A model generated the notes under the pieces. The model was not told where the DNA came from. It made no database searches and worked only from the letters and a program-made list of their open reading frames with translations. Of a DNA stretch of 64,000 nt, positions 25,915 through 35,004 are shown one piece after another; within the stretch, counting starts at the first letter, position 1, and the number at the start of each line of letters is the position of its first letter. The translations under genes and the position numbers were made by a program. This stretch comes from Scatomorpha sp964367935 (GTDB lineage: Bacteria; Bacillota; Clostridia; Oscillospirales; Oscillospiraceae): positions 1 to 64,000 of the forward strand of contig CAYIYZ010000007.1 in NCBI GenBank assembly GCA_964367935.1, in the 5' to 3' direction.

Positions 25915-27144
25915 TTACGATAGAGTGTTGTCGCCACTGGCGGTTGCAAGTACAACATAGTGCATACGCTCAATTTGATCGGCTGTGAAAAGATAATCGC
26001 CCGTACGGCTACCCTCGGCGGGGTCGCCTATCGGAAGCTCAAATCCGAAGTCTTCGTTCAATTCACCTGCAGAGTTAAGAAACAGTACATAGAAAACAGC
26101 GTCGGCAAAATTGGCACCGGCCGTGTATTCGTAGCTGAGCTTGTACATGTCATCATGACTGTGTACTATGTTCCTGGCGTAAAACTCAGAGATGATGATG
26201 CTGCCGGTCAACTCAGTCCTGGCTTCATCAGCGTATAGTGGCAGGGCGTTCGGTGAGCCGTAGTTATAGTGCAGATCAAGTGAAATAGTGGGAGCAGAGC
26301 TGTCAATAACCGTGACATAGTAGAATATGCTAAGCTGGTCAACAGTGAGGGTGATAGTAGTTTCGCCTAGGGTGTGCGCTGTAACGTTACCCTCGAAATC
26401 GACGGAGGCGACAGTAGTGTCGGAGCTGTGCCACTGCACGGTCTTAGGTGTAGCATTTGCAGGCACTATCTCGTAGGGCAGGGTTTCGGTAGCGCCTAAC
26501 TCAAGGTCAAGCGTATTTATAGTGCTCGTGAGGTTAGTTAAGGGTATGACCTCCTCCTGCGTGTCAAGGGAGTTGTACAGTCTGAGCATGGTTAGAATAC
26601 TCTGCTCACGAGTGTAGGGGCCTGCAGGATCGAATTTATTTTCGCCCACGCCGTTCATTATGCTTGCAATTTGCACCTGACCTACGGCATCGAGTGCCCA
26701 GGTAGAGATAAGGTCTTTGTCCGAGAAAGTCGGGGTCGTGATGGACAAGGTATTGCCCATGGCAGCGGAAAGACGAGCCAAAATAGTGGCCGCCTGCTCA
26801 CGTGTGAGCGGTGAAAGCGGAGCGAAATTGCCCTCACCCACGCCGTTTACCACGCCGAGACCTGCCATCTTACGTACATTTTCGTCGTTAGTGTCGTTAA
26901 AGGTGAGCATGTCCGTGATAACCGTGTCCATTTTGTTCTCGTACAGCGCAACCGCCAAGGAGCAAAACTCCGCACGAGTGATGTTCTCTTGGTACACCGT
27001 CTGAAGTTGCGTGGGGACTATGCCCAAATCAATAGCCTTATTCACTTCGATTTCCGCCCAAGGCGAGGGTGCGGCCAATGCGGCAGTGCTTGCAAAGCTG
27101 AGGATTAAAATGAGTACTATTGCTAAAGATATTACTTTTTTCAT
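25915..27144 (-). CDS. SLH-domain surface protein with Ig-like domain
   Basis: 409 residues. Signal peptide (MKKVISLAIVLILILSFAS...), about three SLH domains (roughly residues 30-195, with TREQAATILARLSAA and TREQSILTMLRLY) that bind the cell-wall secondary polymer, a Big_2-type Ig-like domain (about 210-295) and a C-terminal domain I do not recognise. It is probably anchored in the S-layer. ATG 27144 has GGGGGGAAA upstream; the longer frame to 27204 has no site. Terminators on both sides show it is transcribed alone. Confidence 0.88.
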   Translation of the reverse strand: MKKVISLAIVLILILSFASTAALAAPSPWAEIEVNKAIDLGIVPTQLQTVYQENITRAEFCSLAVALYENKMDTVITDMLTFNDTNDENVRKMAGLGVVNGVGEGNFAPLSPLTREQAATILARLSAAMGNTLSITTPTFSDKDLISTWALDAVGQVQIASIMNGVGENKFDPAGPYTREQSILTMLRLYNSLDTQEEVIPLTNLTSTINTLDLELGATETLPYEIVPANATPKTVQWHSSDTTVASVDFEGNVTAHTLGETTITLTVDQLSIFYYVTVIDSSAPTISLDLHYNYGSPNALPLYADEARTELTGSIIISEFYARNIVHSHDDMYKLSYEYTAGANFADAVFYVLFLNSAGELNEDFGFELPIGDPAEGSRTGDYLFTADQIERMHYVVLATASGDNTLS

Positions 27145-27172
27145 AACGTTTCCCCCCATATTAATTTGCTGT

Positions 27173-27181
27173 ATTATAACA
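27173..27181 (-). promoter_or_regulatory. Extended -10 promoter of the SLH gene
   Basis: Minus strand TGTTATAAT at about 27173-27181, with only a weak -35 (TGGCAT) 17 bases upstream. Confidence 0.45.
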
Positions 27182-27222
27182 CAAATAATGAAAATATGCC
27201 ACACCTATTTAGTTAAAATAAA

Positions 27223-27248
27223 AGGCTGCCACCTTTAGGTGACAGCCT
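27223..27248 (-). terminator. Terminator of the 2-oxoacid oxidoreductase operon
   Basis: 12-bp stem with one mismatch (AGGCTG.CACCT/AGGTG.CAGCCT) followed by TTTTATTTTAA on the minus strand, 14 bases after the gamma-subunit stop. Confidence 0.8.
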
Positions 27249-27261
27249 AAAATATGAAAAA

Positions 27262-27804
27262 TTACAAGCTTGCTACGTAGTCCATGCCTGCACGCAGAGC
27301 CTTGATGTTACCCTCAAGGAACTTCGCCTTTTTCTCGCCGAGCTCAGTGCGTATAGCTTCGATGATGACTTCTAGGTCAAGAAGACTTGTCTTAGCAATG
27401 TAAGCACCGAGGAACACAACGTTAGCGCCCTTGGGGTTTCCGATTTCCTCAGCTATTTTGTTAGCCGGCACGTAAACGACATCTACATCGTCACGTGTGG
27501 ACTTAGTATCCGTAAGGCTGCTGTTAACTATAAGCAGACCGCCGGGCTTAACGATCTTCTCAAACTTTAGAAGAGAAGGAAGGTTCATAGCAAGAACGGA
27601 GTCAGCCTTAGTGATGAGCGGAGAAGCAACCGGCGTGTCGGAAACGACAACGGAGCAGTTAGCGGTACCGCCACGCATCTCGGGGCCGTAAGCAGGCAAC
27701 CAAGAAACGTGCTTACCGGACTGCATGCCGGCCTTTGCGAGGAACTTACCGATAAGTAGCATACCCTGACCGCCGAATCCGGCGAAAATGCATTGTTCTT
27801 TCAT
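27262..27804 (-). CDS. 2-oxoacid:ferredoxin oxidoreductase, gamma subunit
   Basis: 180 residues. Typical gamma start CIFAGFGGQGMLLIGKFLA, and GPEMRGGTANCSV. It is part of the heterotetramer that oxidises a 2-oxo acid to acyl-CoA and CO2 while reducing ferredoxin, or runs in reverse. ATG 27804 begins one base after the beta stop. Last gene of the delta-alpha-beta-gamma operon; 2-ketoisovalerate (Vor) or 2-oxoglutarate (Kor) are the likely substrates and cannot be separated by sequence alone. Confidence 0.9.
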   Translation of the reverse strand: MKEQCIFAGFGGQGMLLIGKFLAKAGMQSGKHVSWLPAYGPEMRGGTANCSVVVSDTPVASPLITKADSVLAMNLPSLLKFEKIVKPGGLLIVNSSLTDTKSTRDDVDVVYVPANKIAEEIGNPKGANVVFLGAYIAKTSLLDLEVIIEAIRTELGEKKAKFLEGNIKALRAGMDYVASL

Positions 27805-27805
27805 C

Positions 27806-28549
27806 TTATTCAGCCCCCTTGTCCTTGTATACACCCAACGGGTAGTAGGGTATCATGTTCTGCTGCAACCACTCGACAGACTCAAGTGCGTTCATACCCC
27901 AGTTAGTGGGGCAGGTGGAGAGTATCTCTATGAGCGAGAAGCCCTTACCTGACATCTGATACTCAAGAGATTTCTTTATAGCCTTCTTAGCCTTTATGAT
28001 GTTAGCGGTAGTATCCAGAGAAACACGCTCAATGTAAGCGGCGCTGGGTATCTGTGCAAGCATCTCAGAGACCTTCAAGGGCATACCTGACCAAGCTTCG
28101 CTACGTCCTGACGGGCAAGTAGATGCCTTCTGGCCAACAAGTGTTGTAGGAGCCATCTGACCGCCGGTCATGCCGTAGATAGCATTGTTTACGAAGAAAA
28201 CGGAGATGTTCTCACCACGGTGAGCAGCGTGAACGATCTCGTTTGTGCCTATGGAAGCGAGGTCGCCGTCACCCTGATAGGTGAAGACACAAGTGTCCTT
28301 GTGTACACGCTTAATGCCTGTTGCAACAGCGGGAGCACGTCCGTGTGCTGCCTCGAACATGTCACAGTTAAAGTACTTGTAAGCGAAAACGGAGCATCCG
28401 ACAGGTGCAACGCCTATTATGTTATCGTCCAGACCGAGCTCAACGACAGCCTCTGCTATAAGACGGTGTGCGACACCGTGCTGACAGCCGGGGCAGTAAT
28501 GGAACTTATCGTCGGAGATCATTGTTGACTTTTCAAATACGACTGCCAT
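27806..28549 (-). CDS. 2-oxoacid:ferredoxin oxidoreductase, beta (TPP) subunit
   Basis: 247 residues. YCPGCQHG at residues 18-25 and the thiamine-pyrophosphate motif GDGDLASIGTNEIVHAA near residue 95, then NNAIYGMTGGQMAPTT. Carries the TPP that decarboxylates the 2-oxo acid. The start codon abuts the alpha stop (TAAATG). Confidence 0.92.
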   Translation of the reverse strand: MAVVFEKSTMISDDKFHYCPGCQHGVAHRLIAEAVVELGLDDNIIGVAPVGCSVFAYKYFNCDMFEAAHGRAPAVATGIKRVHKDTCVFTYQGDGDLASIGTNEIVHAAHRGENISVFFVNNAIYGMTGGQMAPTTLVGQKASTCPSGRSEAWSGMPLKVSEMLAQIPSAAYIERVSLDTTANIIKAKKAIKKSLEYQMSGKGFSLIEILSTCPTNWGMNALESVEWLQQNMIPYYPLGVYKDKGAE

Positions 28550-29626
28550 TTATAAGCCCTCCCTCATGCTCTTTATTTTCTCTACGATTTCCTCTGCACT
28601 GTGTACATGGCTACCGTAATGGCCGCAGAACTCTATCTTCTGGGCACCGTTAATTGCAATTTTTACATCCTCAAGCATCTGACCTGCATTGAGCTCAACG
28701 TCCAAGACAGCCTTGACGCCGGGCGCAGTTGCAGCATTGTAAACAGCCTCAGAGGGGAAGGGGAAGAGAGTGATAGGACGGATCAAGCCGACATTTATGC
28801 CCTCAGCCTTCAGCTCATCTATAGCAGCCTTGCAGATACGAGCAGTAGTACCGAAAGAGGTGATGACTATCTCAGCACCCTCAAGGTTGTATGCCTCGTA
28901 GCGAACTTCGTTCTTCTCTATCTCACGGTACTGAGCCTGTAGACGCTCGTTAAGCTCGTCCAGCTCCTCAACCTCAATGTAGAGAGAGTTGATGTTAGCC
29001 TTTTTGTGATCTGCACTGGGGCGCTTACCGTTAGCTGCCCAGTCCATCTTCTTGTAGTCAACCTTGATTTCCTTCATCTCAGGAAGCTCAACAGGCTCCA
29101 TCATCTGGCAGATCATACCGTCGCCGAGGATCATGACGGGAACACGATACTTCTCAGTAAGATCGAAGCAGTAGCCCATCATGTCAACAGTTTCCTGAAC
29201 GGAAGCAGGAGCGAGAACCAAGAGGCGATAGTCGCCGTGGCCGCCGCCCTTAGTAGCCTGAGAGTAGTCACCCTGACCGGTCTGTATACTACCGAGGCCG
29301 GGGCCACCACGCATGATGTTTATGATAACACAGGGTAGCTCTGCGCCGGCTATGTAGGAAATAGCTTCAAGCTTAAGAGAGATACCGGGGCTGGAAGAGG
29401 TGGTCATGCTGCGGTAACCTGTACCTGCAGCACCGTAGAGCATGTTCGCAGCTGCTACCTCACTCTCAGCCTGCAAGAAGCAGCCGTCGACCTCGGGCAT
29501 ACGTGCGGACAGGTACTCAGATATCTCCGTCTGCGGAGTTATGGGGTAACCGAAAACATAGCGGCAACCGTTTCTTACTGCTGCTTCTGCTATGGCCTCG
29601 GCGCCCTTCATTAGAGTTAATGCCAT
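28550..29626 (-). CDS. 2-oxoacid:ferredoxin oxidoreductase, alpha subunit (VorB/KorA type)
   Basis: 358 residues. GYPITPQTEISEYL near residue 27 and MRGGPGLGSIQTGQGD near residue 107 are the conserved substrate/TPP-contact regions. The VorB/KorA-type length and the lack of a fused gamma part favour the branched-chain or 2-oxoglutarate group. ATG 29626 has GAGGG upstream; the longer frame to 29707 overlaps the delta gene and is not used. Confidence 0.92.
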   Translation of the reverse strand: MALTLMKGAEAIAEAAVRNGCRYVFGYPITPQTEISEYLSARMPEVDGCFLQAESEVAAANMLYGAAGTGYRSMTTSSSPGISLKLEAISYIAGAELPCVIINIMRGGPGLGSIQTGQGDYSQATKGGGHGDYRLLVLAPASVQETVDMMGYCFDLTEKYRVPVMILGDGMICQMMEPVELPEMKEIKVDYKKMDWAANGKRPSADHKKANINSLYIEVEELDELNERLQAQYREIEKNEVRYEAYNLEGAEIVITSFGTTARICKAAIDELKAEGINVGLIRPITLFPFPSEAVYNAATAPGVKAVLDVELNAGQMLEDVKIAINGAQKIEFCGHYGSHVHSAEEIVEKIKSMREGL

Positions 29627-29640
29627 AATAAATTTCCCTC

Positions 29641-29850
29641 CTAAACTTTCTCGATTCGGATAGCCATATCCGGGCATGTACGAGCGCAAGCAGCACAAGC
29701 TATGCAAGCCGCTTCGTCGGTAATCTCAGCAGGGTGATAACCCTTGGGGTTGATCTTCGTCGGTGAAAGTTGGAGGATTTTTTTCGGACATGCTCTAACG
29801 CAGAGCTGGCAGCCCTTACAAATATCCTCGTAAACAGTGAACTTTACCAT
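29641..29850 (-). CDS. 2-oxoacid:ferredoxin oxidoreductase, delta (2[4Fe-4S]) subunit
   Basis: 69 residues with two cluster motifs, CKGCQLCVRACP and CIACAACARTCP. Passes electrons from the TPP site to ferredoxin. First of the four subunits; it lies 32 bases after a P-loop ATPase gene. Confidence 0.92.
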   Translation of the reverse strand: MVKFTVYEDICKGCQLCVRACPKKILQLSPTKINPKGYHPAEITDEAACIACAACARTCPDMAIRIEKV

Positions 29851-29882
29851 TTCGATACCTCTTTCTTTGATTATTATATGAT

Positions 29883-30587
29883 TTAGAGTCCTTTAGTAGT
29901 AAATGACTCCCAATCTCTGTGCATGTAGGTCTTCACCACCATGGGTTGACCTATAAACTTAGGGTCACGCTCCTCAGACAAGAACGCATTTAAATTTTCC
30001 TCACGGCCTGTGGTGAACGCCACGGGGATGCCGGCAAGCTCGGAAGCGCCGCGTATCGCGTCATAGCCGTCACCTAAATCGCTCGTTGAAGACAGTGTAG
30101 ATAAATTCGTATTGTTTATAAAGCCCGTTACCTTAAGTCTTGAATAATACTCCATGTCCTCCATGAGCTTAATTATACGCTCGGGAGTATCGGACATGGG
30201 ACGCTTTGCGTTGACTACATTGTAGACACTCAAGCTACCCTCAGGCAAAGAGAGAAAGTCACGTTGGTAGCGACCCAGAGCCGTAGCGCCGGCAGGGTCG
30301 CCGCCAACATCAAAAATAACAAGATCCCAGTCAAGCGTAAACGCCGATGCAACTTCAGCAGGTACGGACAAAGCCTCAACGTTCTTACCGATGAAGTTAG
30401 GTGATACCACTCTGATGTCCTTGCCCAAAACATCAATTCTATCGGATAAACGGAAGTAGGTGTTAACGATGTCCAAATCTATGACCTCGACACGTTTACC
30501 CTCTGCCGCCGCCTTCATGGCGAAATTGAGCGAGAGCTCCGTCTTGCCGCTGCCATAGTTACCTATCATGACTATATATTTTTTCAT
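29883..30587 (-). CDS. P-loop ATPase (SIMIBI/CobQ-ParA type) of the oxidoreductase operon
   Basis: 234 residues. Deviant Walker A MIGNYGSGKTELSLNFA (7-23), switch-like VEVIDLDIVNTYF, and Walker B/DxxG-like VIFDVGGDPAGATAL. This is the MinD/ParA/Mrp-like SIMIBI group, without a ParA partner. It sits between a ketopantoate-reductase-like gene (25-base gap) and the delta subunit (32-base gap), so it probably serves the oxidoreductase, for example in cofactor or cluster loading. That is inference; no family name is certain. Confidence 0.75.
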   Translation of the reverse strand: MKKYIVMIGNYGSGKTELSLNFAMKAAAEGKRVEVIDLDIVNTYFRLSDRIDVLGKDIRVVSPNFIGKNVEALSVPAEVASAFTLDWDLVIFDVGGDPAGATALGRYQRDFLSLPEGSLSVYNVVNAKRPMSDTPERIIKLMEDMEYYSRLKVTGFINNTNLSTLSSTSDLGDGYDAIRGASELAGIPVAFTTGREENLNAFLSEERDPKFIGQPMVVKTYMHRDWESFTTKGL

Positions 30588-30612
30588 AGGGCGTTTACCT
30601 CTGCTTTATAAT

Positions 30613-31578
30613 TTAGTTAGTAGGCTCTTTGTACTGGTTATTGTAGTTGCCCTGTATGCAGCGTACAACAGTGGAGAGTACGTCACAAGTGGGAGTGGGG
30701 ACGTTAAACTGCTTGCCGTAATCGGAAATTGCACCGTTTAGAGTGTCTATCTCTGTGGGCAGCTTCTTTATAAGCATGTCCTGAGCCATTGACGGGTAGT
30801 AGTCAGCTATGTTTGTCACTATGTGGTGGAAGTCCACATCAAGGAACTCCTTCTCACTTAGCCTAACACCCTTAGCGTGTGCTATGCTGACGCACTCGCT
30901 GATAACCTGACGGAACAGCTGTTTACCGTAGGGATCGTTCTCAACTTCACCTATCTTCAAACGAGTAACGGCACAAACGGTGTTAACCGTGCAGTTAACG
31001 ATGATCTTCTTCCACAGGGAAGGCATGATATCGTCGTGGAACTTAGCCTTACAGCCACCGTCTATGTAGCACTTCTCGAGGTACTTACCTGCAGCTACAG
31101 TAACATCGTTATTCTCTATAGCACCGAAGTTCATGATGATGCCTTCGCTGGGTGTGGACACGCACTTACCGGGGCCGTCGAGGAAGGTGCCTATAACGCC
31201 CGAGCCTATCATGCAGCGGCTTGCCGGATAGTATTTCAGGAGCTTATCATCGTTACCTAGACCGTTTATGAGCGATACCAATACGGTGTTGGGGCCTATG
31301 CAGGGCTTAGCGTTCTGTATAGCTTGCTCGAGATGAGTAGCCTTAGTCATAAACATGACTATATCCATTACACCGATATCATCACAGGTGTAAGCGGTTT
31401 TATAGCCTGTGGTGTGGTACTTAGTGTCGGGATAGATAACAAACTCAAGACCGTCCTTCGCAATTTTATCCATGTGCTCTTTATAGGGGTCCACCAGAGT
31501 AAGATCAGCGCCACCCATGCGCAGATATGCCGCGAATACGCTACCGGCCGCGCCGGATCCGATCATTGCCATTTTCAT
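30613..31578 (-). CDS. Ketopantoate reductase-family protein 1 (ApbA/PanE)
   Basis: 321 residues. Rossmann motif MIGSGAAGSVFAAYL (5-19) for NAD(P)H. C-terminal family signatures are WKKIIVNCTVNTVCA with the catalytic-type Lys and Asn, and TEIDTLNGAI with the Glu. Such enzymes reduce 2-dehydropantoate or a related 2-oxo acid. No panB or panC is nearby, so pantothenate synthesis is not implied. It is a paralogue of the gene at 31774-32724. Confidence 0.85.
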   Translation of the reverse strand: MKMAMIGSGAAGSVFAAYLRMGGADLTLVDPYKEHMDKIAKDGLEFVIYPDTKYHTTGYKTAYTCDDIGVMDIVMFMTKATHLEQAIQNAKPCIGPNTVLVSLINGLGNDDKLLKYYPASRCMIGSGVIGTFLDGPGKCVSTPSEGIIMNFGAIENNDVTVAAGKYLEKCYIDGGCKAKFHDDIMPSLWKKIIVNCTVNTVCAVTRLKIGEVENDPYGKQLFRQVISECVSIAHAKGVRLSEKEFLDVDFHHIVTNIADYYPSMAQDMLIKKLPTEIDTLNGAISDYGKQFNVPTPTCDVLSTVVRCIQGNYNNQYKEPTN

Positions 31579-31646
31579 GTTAGTTTCCTCCTCGTTTTAT
31601 ATTAAATTTAATTTGCGACTGTTTTGTTGCGGAGTCCACCCTTCTC

Positions 31647-31729
31647 AACTTTTAGGGGCGAAGCCGCGCTAAAAGTTTTTCTCGATTTTTTTCAAAAAAT
31701 CGTGGGGTCTTGGGGCAGAGCCCCGACTT
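31647..31729 (-). repeat. Dispersed intergenic repeat, second copy
   Basis: It shares with 18697-18780 the run from AGGG.CGAAGCC through GCTAAAAGTTTT, CTCGATTTTTTTCAAAAAAT and CGTGGGGTCTTGGGGCA to GCCCCGA. It lies in the 195-base gap between the two reductase genes and may break or tune the operon. Confidence 0.65.
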
Positions 31730-31773
31730 AAAATATAAAATAAATAAAAACTCAGTCAACTTGACAGGACGCT

Positions 31774-32724
31774 CTAAGCCTTGTACTGATTGTCGTAATT
31801 GCCCTCGATAGCAGAGATTACCTGAGCCAATACTGAGTTTGCAGGTGTACTGATACCCAATCGTGCACCGTAGCGTGCGATTGCACCGCTTAACACACTT
31901 ATCTCCGTCTGACGCTTATGTATGACGGAGTCTTGTGCCATGGAGGGGTAGTAGTCACCCAAATTTGCACGTAAGTTTTCAATATCCGCTTCGACGAGTT
32001 CGAGTATGCCATGCACACCCAAAGCCTCGGCAACAGCAGCGCCCTCACGCCAAACCTGACGCATGAGTGCCATGCCGTACTCATCGTCCATAACCTCACG
32101 TACCCTCAGCCTTGTGACAGAGCACAGGGCGTTATAGCCGGAATTGGTAACGGCTTTCTTCCAAAGTAGGCTGCGCACATCGGTCTCAAAGCTCGTTTTG
32201 CATCCGCCTTTATTGAAACATTCTGCAAGATAATCACCGACTCTGTCGGTGTTATCACTCTTTTTGTATGCTCCGAAGAACATCTGTATCCCATCCTCCG
32301 GCTTCGACACACACTCACCGGGGCCACGCAATTCCGTGCCGATTACACCGGCACCGTACATAATGCGAGTGGCAGGCACATACTTTTCAAGGACTTCCTC
32401 GTTGCCCAAACCGTTCTGTAGGGACACTATGACAGTATTTTCCCCAACACAACTCATCACATCAGGCATGATATCGTCAGTCTGTGTCGCCTTCACCATT
32501 ATAATAACAATATCCATAGCAGGTAAATCGCACGCAGTGGCTGCGGTGTGAAATCCATCAATTTTACAGCTGCCGTCAGGGGTGTTGAAAATGAGTCCGT
32601 CAGCGGATATTTTATCCATATGCGCCTTATAGCGGTCGACAAGGTATAAGTCTGCACCGCCGAGCTTTAAATAAGCGGCGAAGACGGAACCAGCGGCGCC
32701 GGAGCCTATCATAGCAATTTTCAT
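31774..32724 (-). CDS. Ketopantoate reductase-family protein 2 (ApbA/PanE)
   Basis: 316 residues, clearly paralogous to the gene at 30613 (MIGSGAAGSVFAAYL, DRYKAHMDKI, WKKAVTNSGYNALC). The usual NG after the C-terminal Glu motif is changed: it reads TEISVLSGAI, where the first copy has TEIDTLNGAI. This suggests a shifted substrate or weaker activity. It begins 3 bases after the GntR gene stop, so it is co-transcribed with its likely regulator. Confidence 0.85.
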   Translation of the reverse strand: MKIAMIGSGAAGSVFAAYLKLGGADLYLVDRYKAHMDKISADGLIFNTPDGSCKIDGFHTAATACDLPAMDIVIIMVKATQTDDIMPDVMSCVGENTVIVSLQNGLGNEEVLEKYVPATRIMYGAGVIGTELRGPGECVSKPEDGIQMFFGAYKKSDNTDRVGDYLAECFNKGGCKTSFETDVRSLLWKKAVTNSGYNALCSVTRLRVREVMDDEYGMALMRQVWREGAAVAEALGVHGILELVEADIENLRANLGDYYPSMAQDSVIHKRQTEISVLSGAIARYGARLGISTPANSVLAQVISAIEGNYDNQYKA

Positions 32725-32727
32725 AAT

Positions 32728-33489
32728 CTATGCGTTCCTCCCTTTTGACTTGTCACGATCTGAGCGACGTCCTAAATTAAGCAGGGTCTCGTCGGAGCTT
32801 CCCGAGTAGGCAAAAAAGCTAAGGCTGGATTTTATATGATCGGTCATCGCCTCACGTGCGAGACCGGGTAAATGCAATTTAATAGCAGATACAATGGCGT
32901 CGTGCTGATGCAAAATTTGTGACAGCCAAGGATTTTCGGAACCGGATTTCATAGGTGATATCCAAGAGCGCTGATACATCATTAGGTTCGGCGCAATTTC
33001 GTTGTAGCTGCGCAGAAGATATTTATTCAACGATGCTTCGACAATAAGACGGTGAAATGCCATGTCCGACTCTAATAAAGAAGCTGAATCGAGAGTGTTT
33101 ATGGCGCGCTTAAAGTCCGTTGTTAAATTTTCTAACTTAAGCAAATCCTCGGGCGTGATGCGCTGAGCACATAGAGCCGCCGCTTCACATTCTATAGCCG
33201 ATCTTGCGTCATAGAGCTCCATCATGTCACGTAAGTTAATGTCAGCGACGAAGAAGCCACTCATGTTATCGTGTGTCTCGACGAAGCCGATGGAGCGCAG
33301 ACGATTAACAGCCTCCGCTACCGGCGTACGAGATATGCCGAAGTCCGAGGCGATTTGGTTAATATTGATTTTAGATCTCGGCGGTAGCCCCAACTCGATG
33401 ATTTCGTCGTATAGGAGTTTCGTGACGACCTCACTAAGCTTTGCAAAGGGGTTGCCGGACAAATAGGTCTCTAGTTTTTCTCTGTTCAT
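32728..33489 (-). CDS. GntR-family (FadR subfamily) regulator
   Basis: 253 residues. N-terminal winged helix with LPPRSKININQIASDFGISR and TPVAEAVNRLRSIGFVE, then an all-helical FCD ligand domain (LYDARSAIECEAAAL, DMAFHRLIVEAS, HDAIVSAI). FadR-type regulators bind small carboxylic acids. It heads the operon with two reductases and diverges from the YkvI-type transporter, so it probably senses the pathway substrate. ATG 33489 has GGAGG 6 bases upstream. Confidence 0.9.
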   Translation of the reverse strand: MNREKLETYLSGNPFAKLSEVVTKLLYDEIIELGLPPRSKININQIASDFGISRTPVAEAVNRLRSIGFVETHDNMSGFFVADINLRDMMELYDARSAIECEAAALCAQRITPEDLLKLENLTTDFKRAINTLDSASLLESDMAFHRLIVEASLNKYLLRSYNEIAPNLMMYQRSWISPMKSGSENPWLSQILHQHDAIVSAIKLHLPGLAREAMTDHIKSSLSFFAYSGSSDETLLNLGRRSDRDKSKGRNA

Positions 33490-33844
33490 ATTAAGCCTCC
33501 GTGAACATAATAATGACTCGGGGCGCATAATTAATTACAAGTGCAGTTTAAACCGCTAATCTGCAAAGATACTTTACCACAACAAACGCATATAATCAAA
33601 TTATGCACACTTTTTTGCAAATACCCTGTTTATTTTACTAAATAAAATGATAAAAGTAAAATAGAAATACGAATAATAATTTTGTATACTTTTCCCGATA
33701 ATTAATTAACAAACAATGTGTCTATTCATGGAATGTACATATTTGCTTGACATGTGAGTAAATATCAACTATTATGGATTGCAAGATGCCTTACAAAAGG
33801 TGTTGTGGGAGGAAAAGTAGGTCCAATAAAAAGGAGGAAGAAGA
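33490..33844. promoter_or_regulatory. AT-rich divergent control region between GntR and transporter
   Basis: No gene in these 355 bases. The right part holds the transporter promoter (33747-33775). Two small palindromes, TTGTATAC near 33687 and ATGTACAT near 33735, could be GntR operators, but neither fits the FadR-type half-site pattern well. Confidence 0.4.
33747..33775 (+). promoter_or_regulatory. Sigma-A promoter of the YkvI-type gene
   Basis: Perfect -35 TTGACA (33747-33752), 17-base spacer, TATTAT (33770-33775). The best consensus promoter in the window. Confidence 0.8.
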
Positions 33845-35002
33845 ATGAACGAAAAAACAATCACAAGAGGCACATGGTTAGCAGCATTTACAGTTGCATC
33901 CGTGTGGTTCGGCACGCACGTTGGCGCAGGCTTTGCGACAGGTGCACAGGTAGTCAGCTACTTTGTTAAGTATGGCTGGACAGCAGCGGTGTTCCCGATC
34001 CTATCCATGGGACTATTGGCGTACGTAATGTTTGTAATTATGCGTTTCTGTCGTTTGCGCGGCATAGACAACTACAAGGACGGATTCCGCGAGCTATGGC
34101 AACCGTATCCTCAGCTAGAGCTGACATTTGAATTGTTCTACATAATCATCATTTTGGCAGCGGTTGCTGCGGCTATATCCGGTGCGGCAAACTTGCTCGT
34201 GAGCAACTTTGGACTGCCTTCCTTACTTTCCAGCTTCATAATTGTTGCAATACTTATATTGCTATCTATTTTTGGTGTTAAGCTAATCATAGCAGCATCA
34301 ACATTCCTCTCAACAGCAATCCTTATAGTCGCAGGTGTTATGATAGTCGTTGGTTTGTCACAGCGTACAGACGTAGTAGCGACAGCACTTGCAACACCGC
34401 CTGTAGATGTAGGCGACGGTATCTGGCGTGGTATTATCATATACGCTGCATTCCAGTGTGTATCTATTCCTGCGATGATATCCGCAGCGACAACTCTTAA
34501 CCAGAAGGGCGTTAAGAAGGCTGCTATACTCGGCGCTATAATGAACGGTGGTATGCTCGCTCTTTCCGGCCTAATGCTATTGGGTTGGTATCCGGAAATA
34601 TCTGCTGCACAGGCGGCAGGCGTTGCCGGCGCAAGCATCCCGAACCTTTTCGTGTGTCAGACTATCGGTTGGGACTGGCTTATAGCTATGTACTCTATCC
34701 TACTGTTCTGCGCATCGGTTTCTACTTGTGTAACACTTATATACACAATGATCGCTCGTTTCGAGGGCTATGTAATGCCTAAGACAATAACTAACGATAA
34801 GGTAAGAAAGGTCATCGTTGGCGGCCTTATCATCGGTATCTGCATGGCGATATCCTTCTTGGGAATCACTCAGATTGTTACCATGCTTTACGGTTACGAC
34901 GGCTACCTATCGCTAGTAGTTATCGTTGTTCCTGTTATCATCATCGGTAACATAAAGAACAAGAAGTTCATAGCTGCAAACCCCGGCTGCTTGGATAAGT
35001 AA
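33845..35002 (+). CDS. YkvI-family membrane transporter
   Basis: 385 residues, about ten membrane segments. The opening VASVWFGTHVGAGFATGAQVVSYF has the unwound-helix glycine pattern of LeuT-fold transporters, and the protein resembles the uncharacterised YkvI family. It is probably a sodium-coupled importer. Sharing a divergent control region with the GntR-reductase-oxidoreductase operon suggests that it brings in the substrate of that pathway. AAGGAGG precedes the ATG. Confidence 0.82.
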   Translation: MNEKTITRGTWLAAFTVASVWFGTHVGAGFATGAQVVSYFVKYGWTAAVFPILSMGLLAYVMFVIMRFCRLRGIDNYKDGFRELWQPYPQLELTFELFYIIIILAAVAAAISGAANLLVSNFGLPSLLSSFIIVAILILLSIFGVKLIIAASTFLSTAILIVAGVMIVVGLSQRTDVVATALATPPVDVGDGIWRGIIIYAAFQCVSIPAMISAATTLNQKGVKKAAILGAIMNGGMLALSGLMLLGWYPEISAAQAAGVAGASIPNLFVCQTIGWDWLIAMYSILLFCASVSTCVTLIYTMIARFEGYVMPKTITNDKVRKVIVGGLIIGICMAISFLGITQIVTMLYGYDGYLSLVVIVVPVIIIGNIKNKKFIAANPGCLDK

Positions 35003-35004
35003 GC

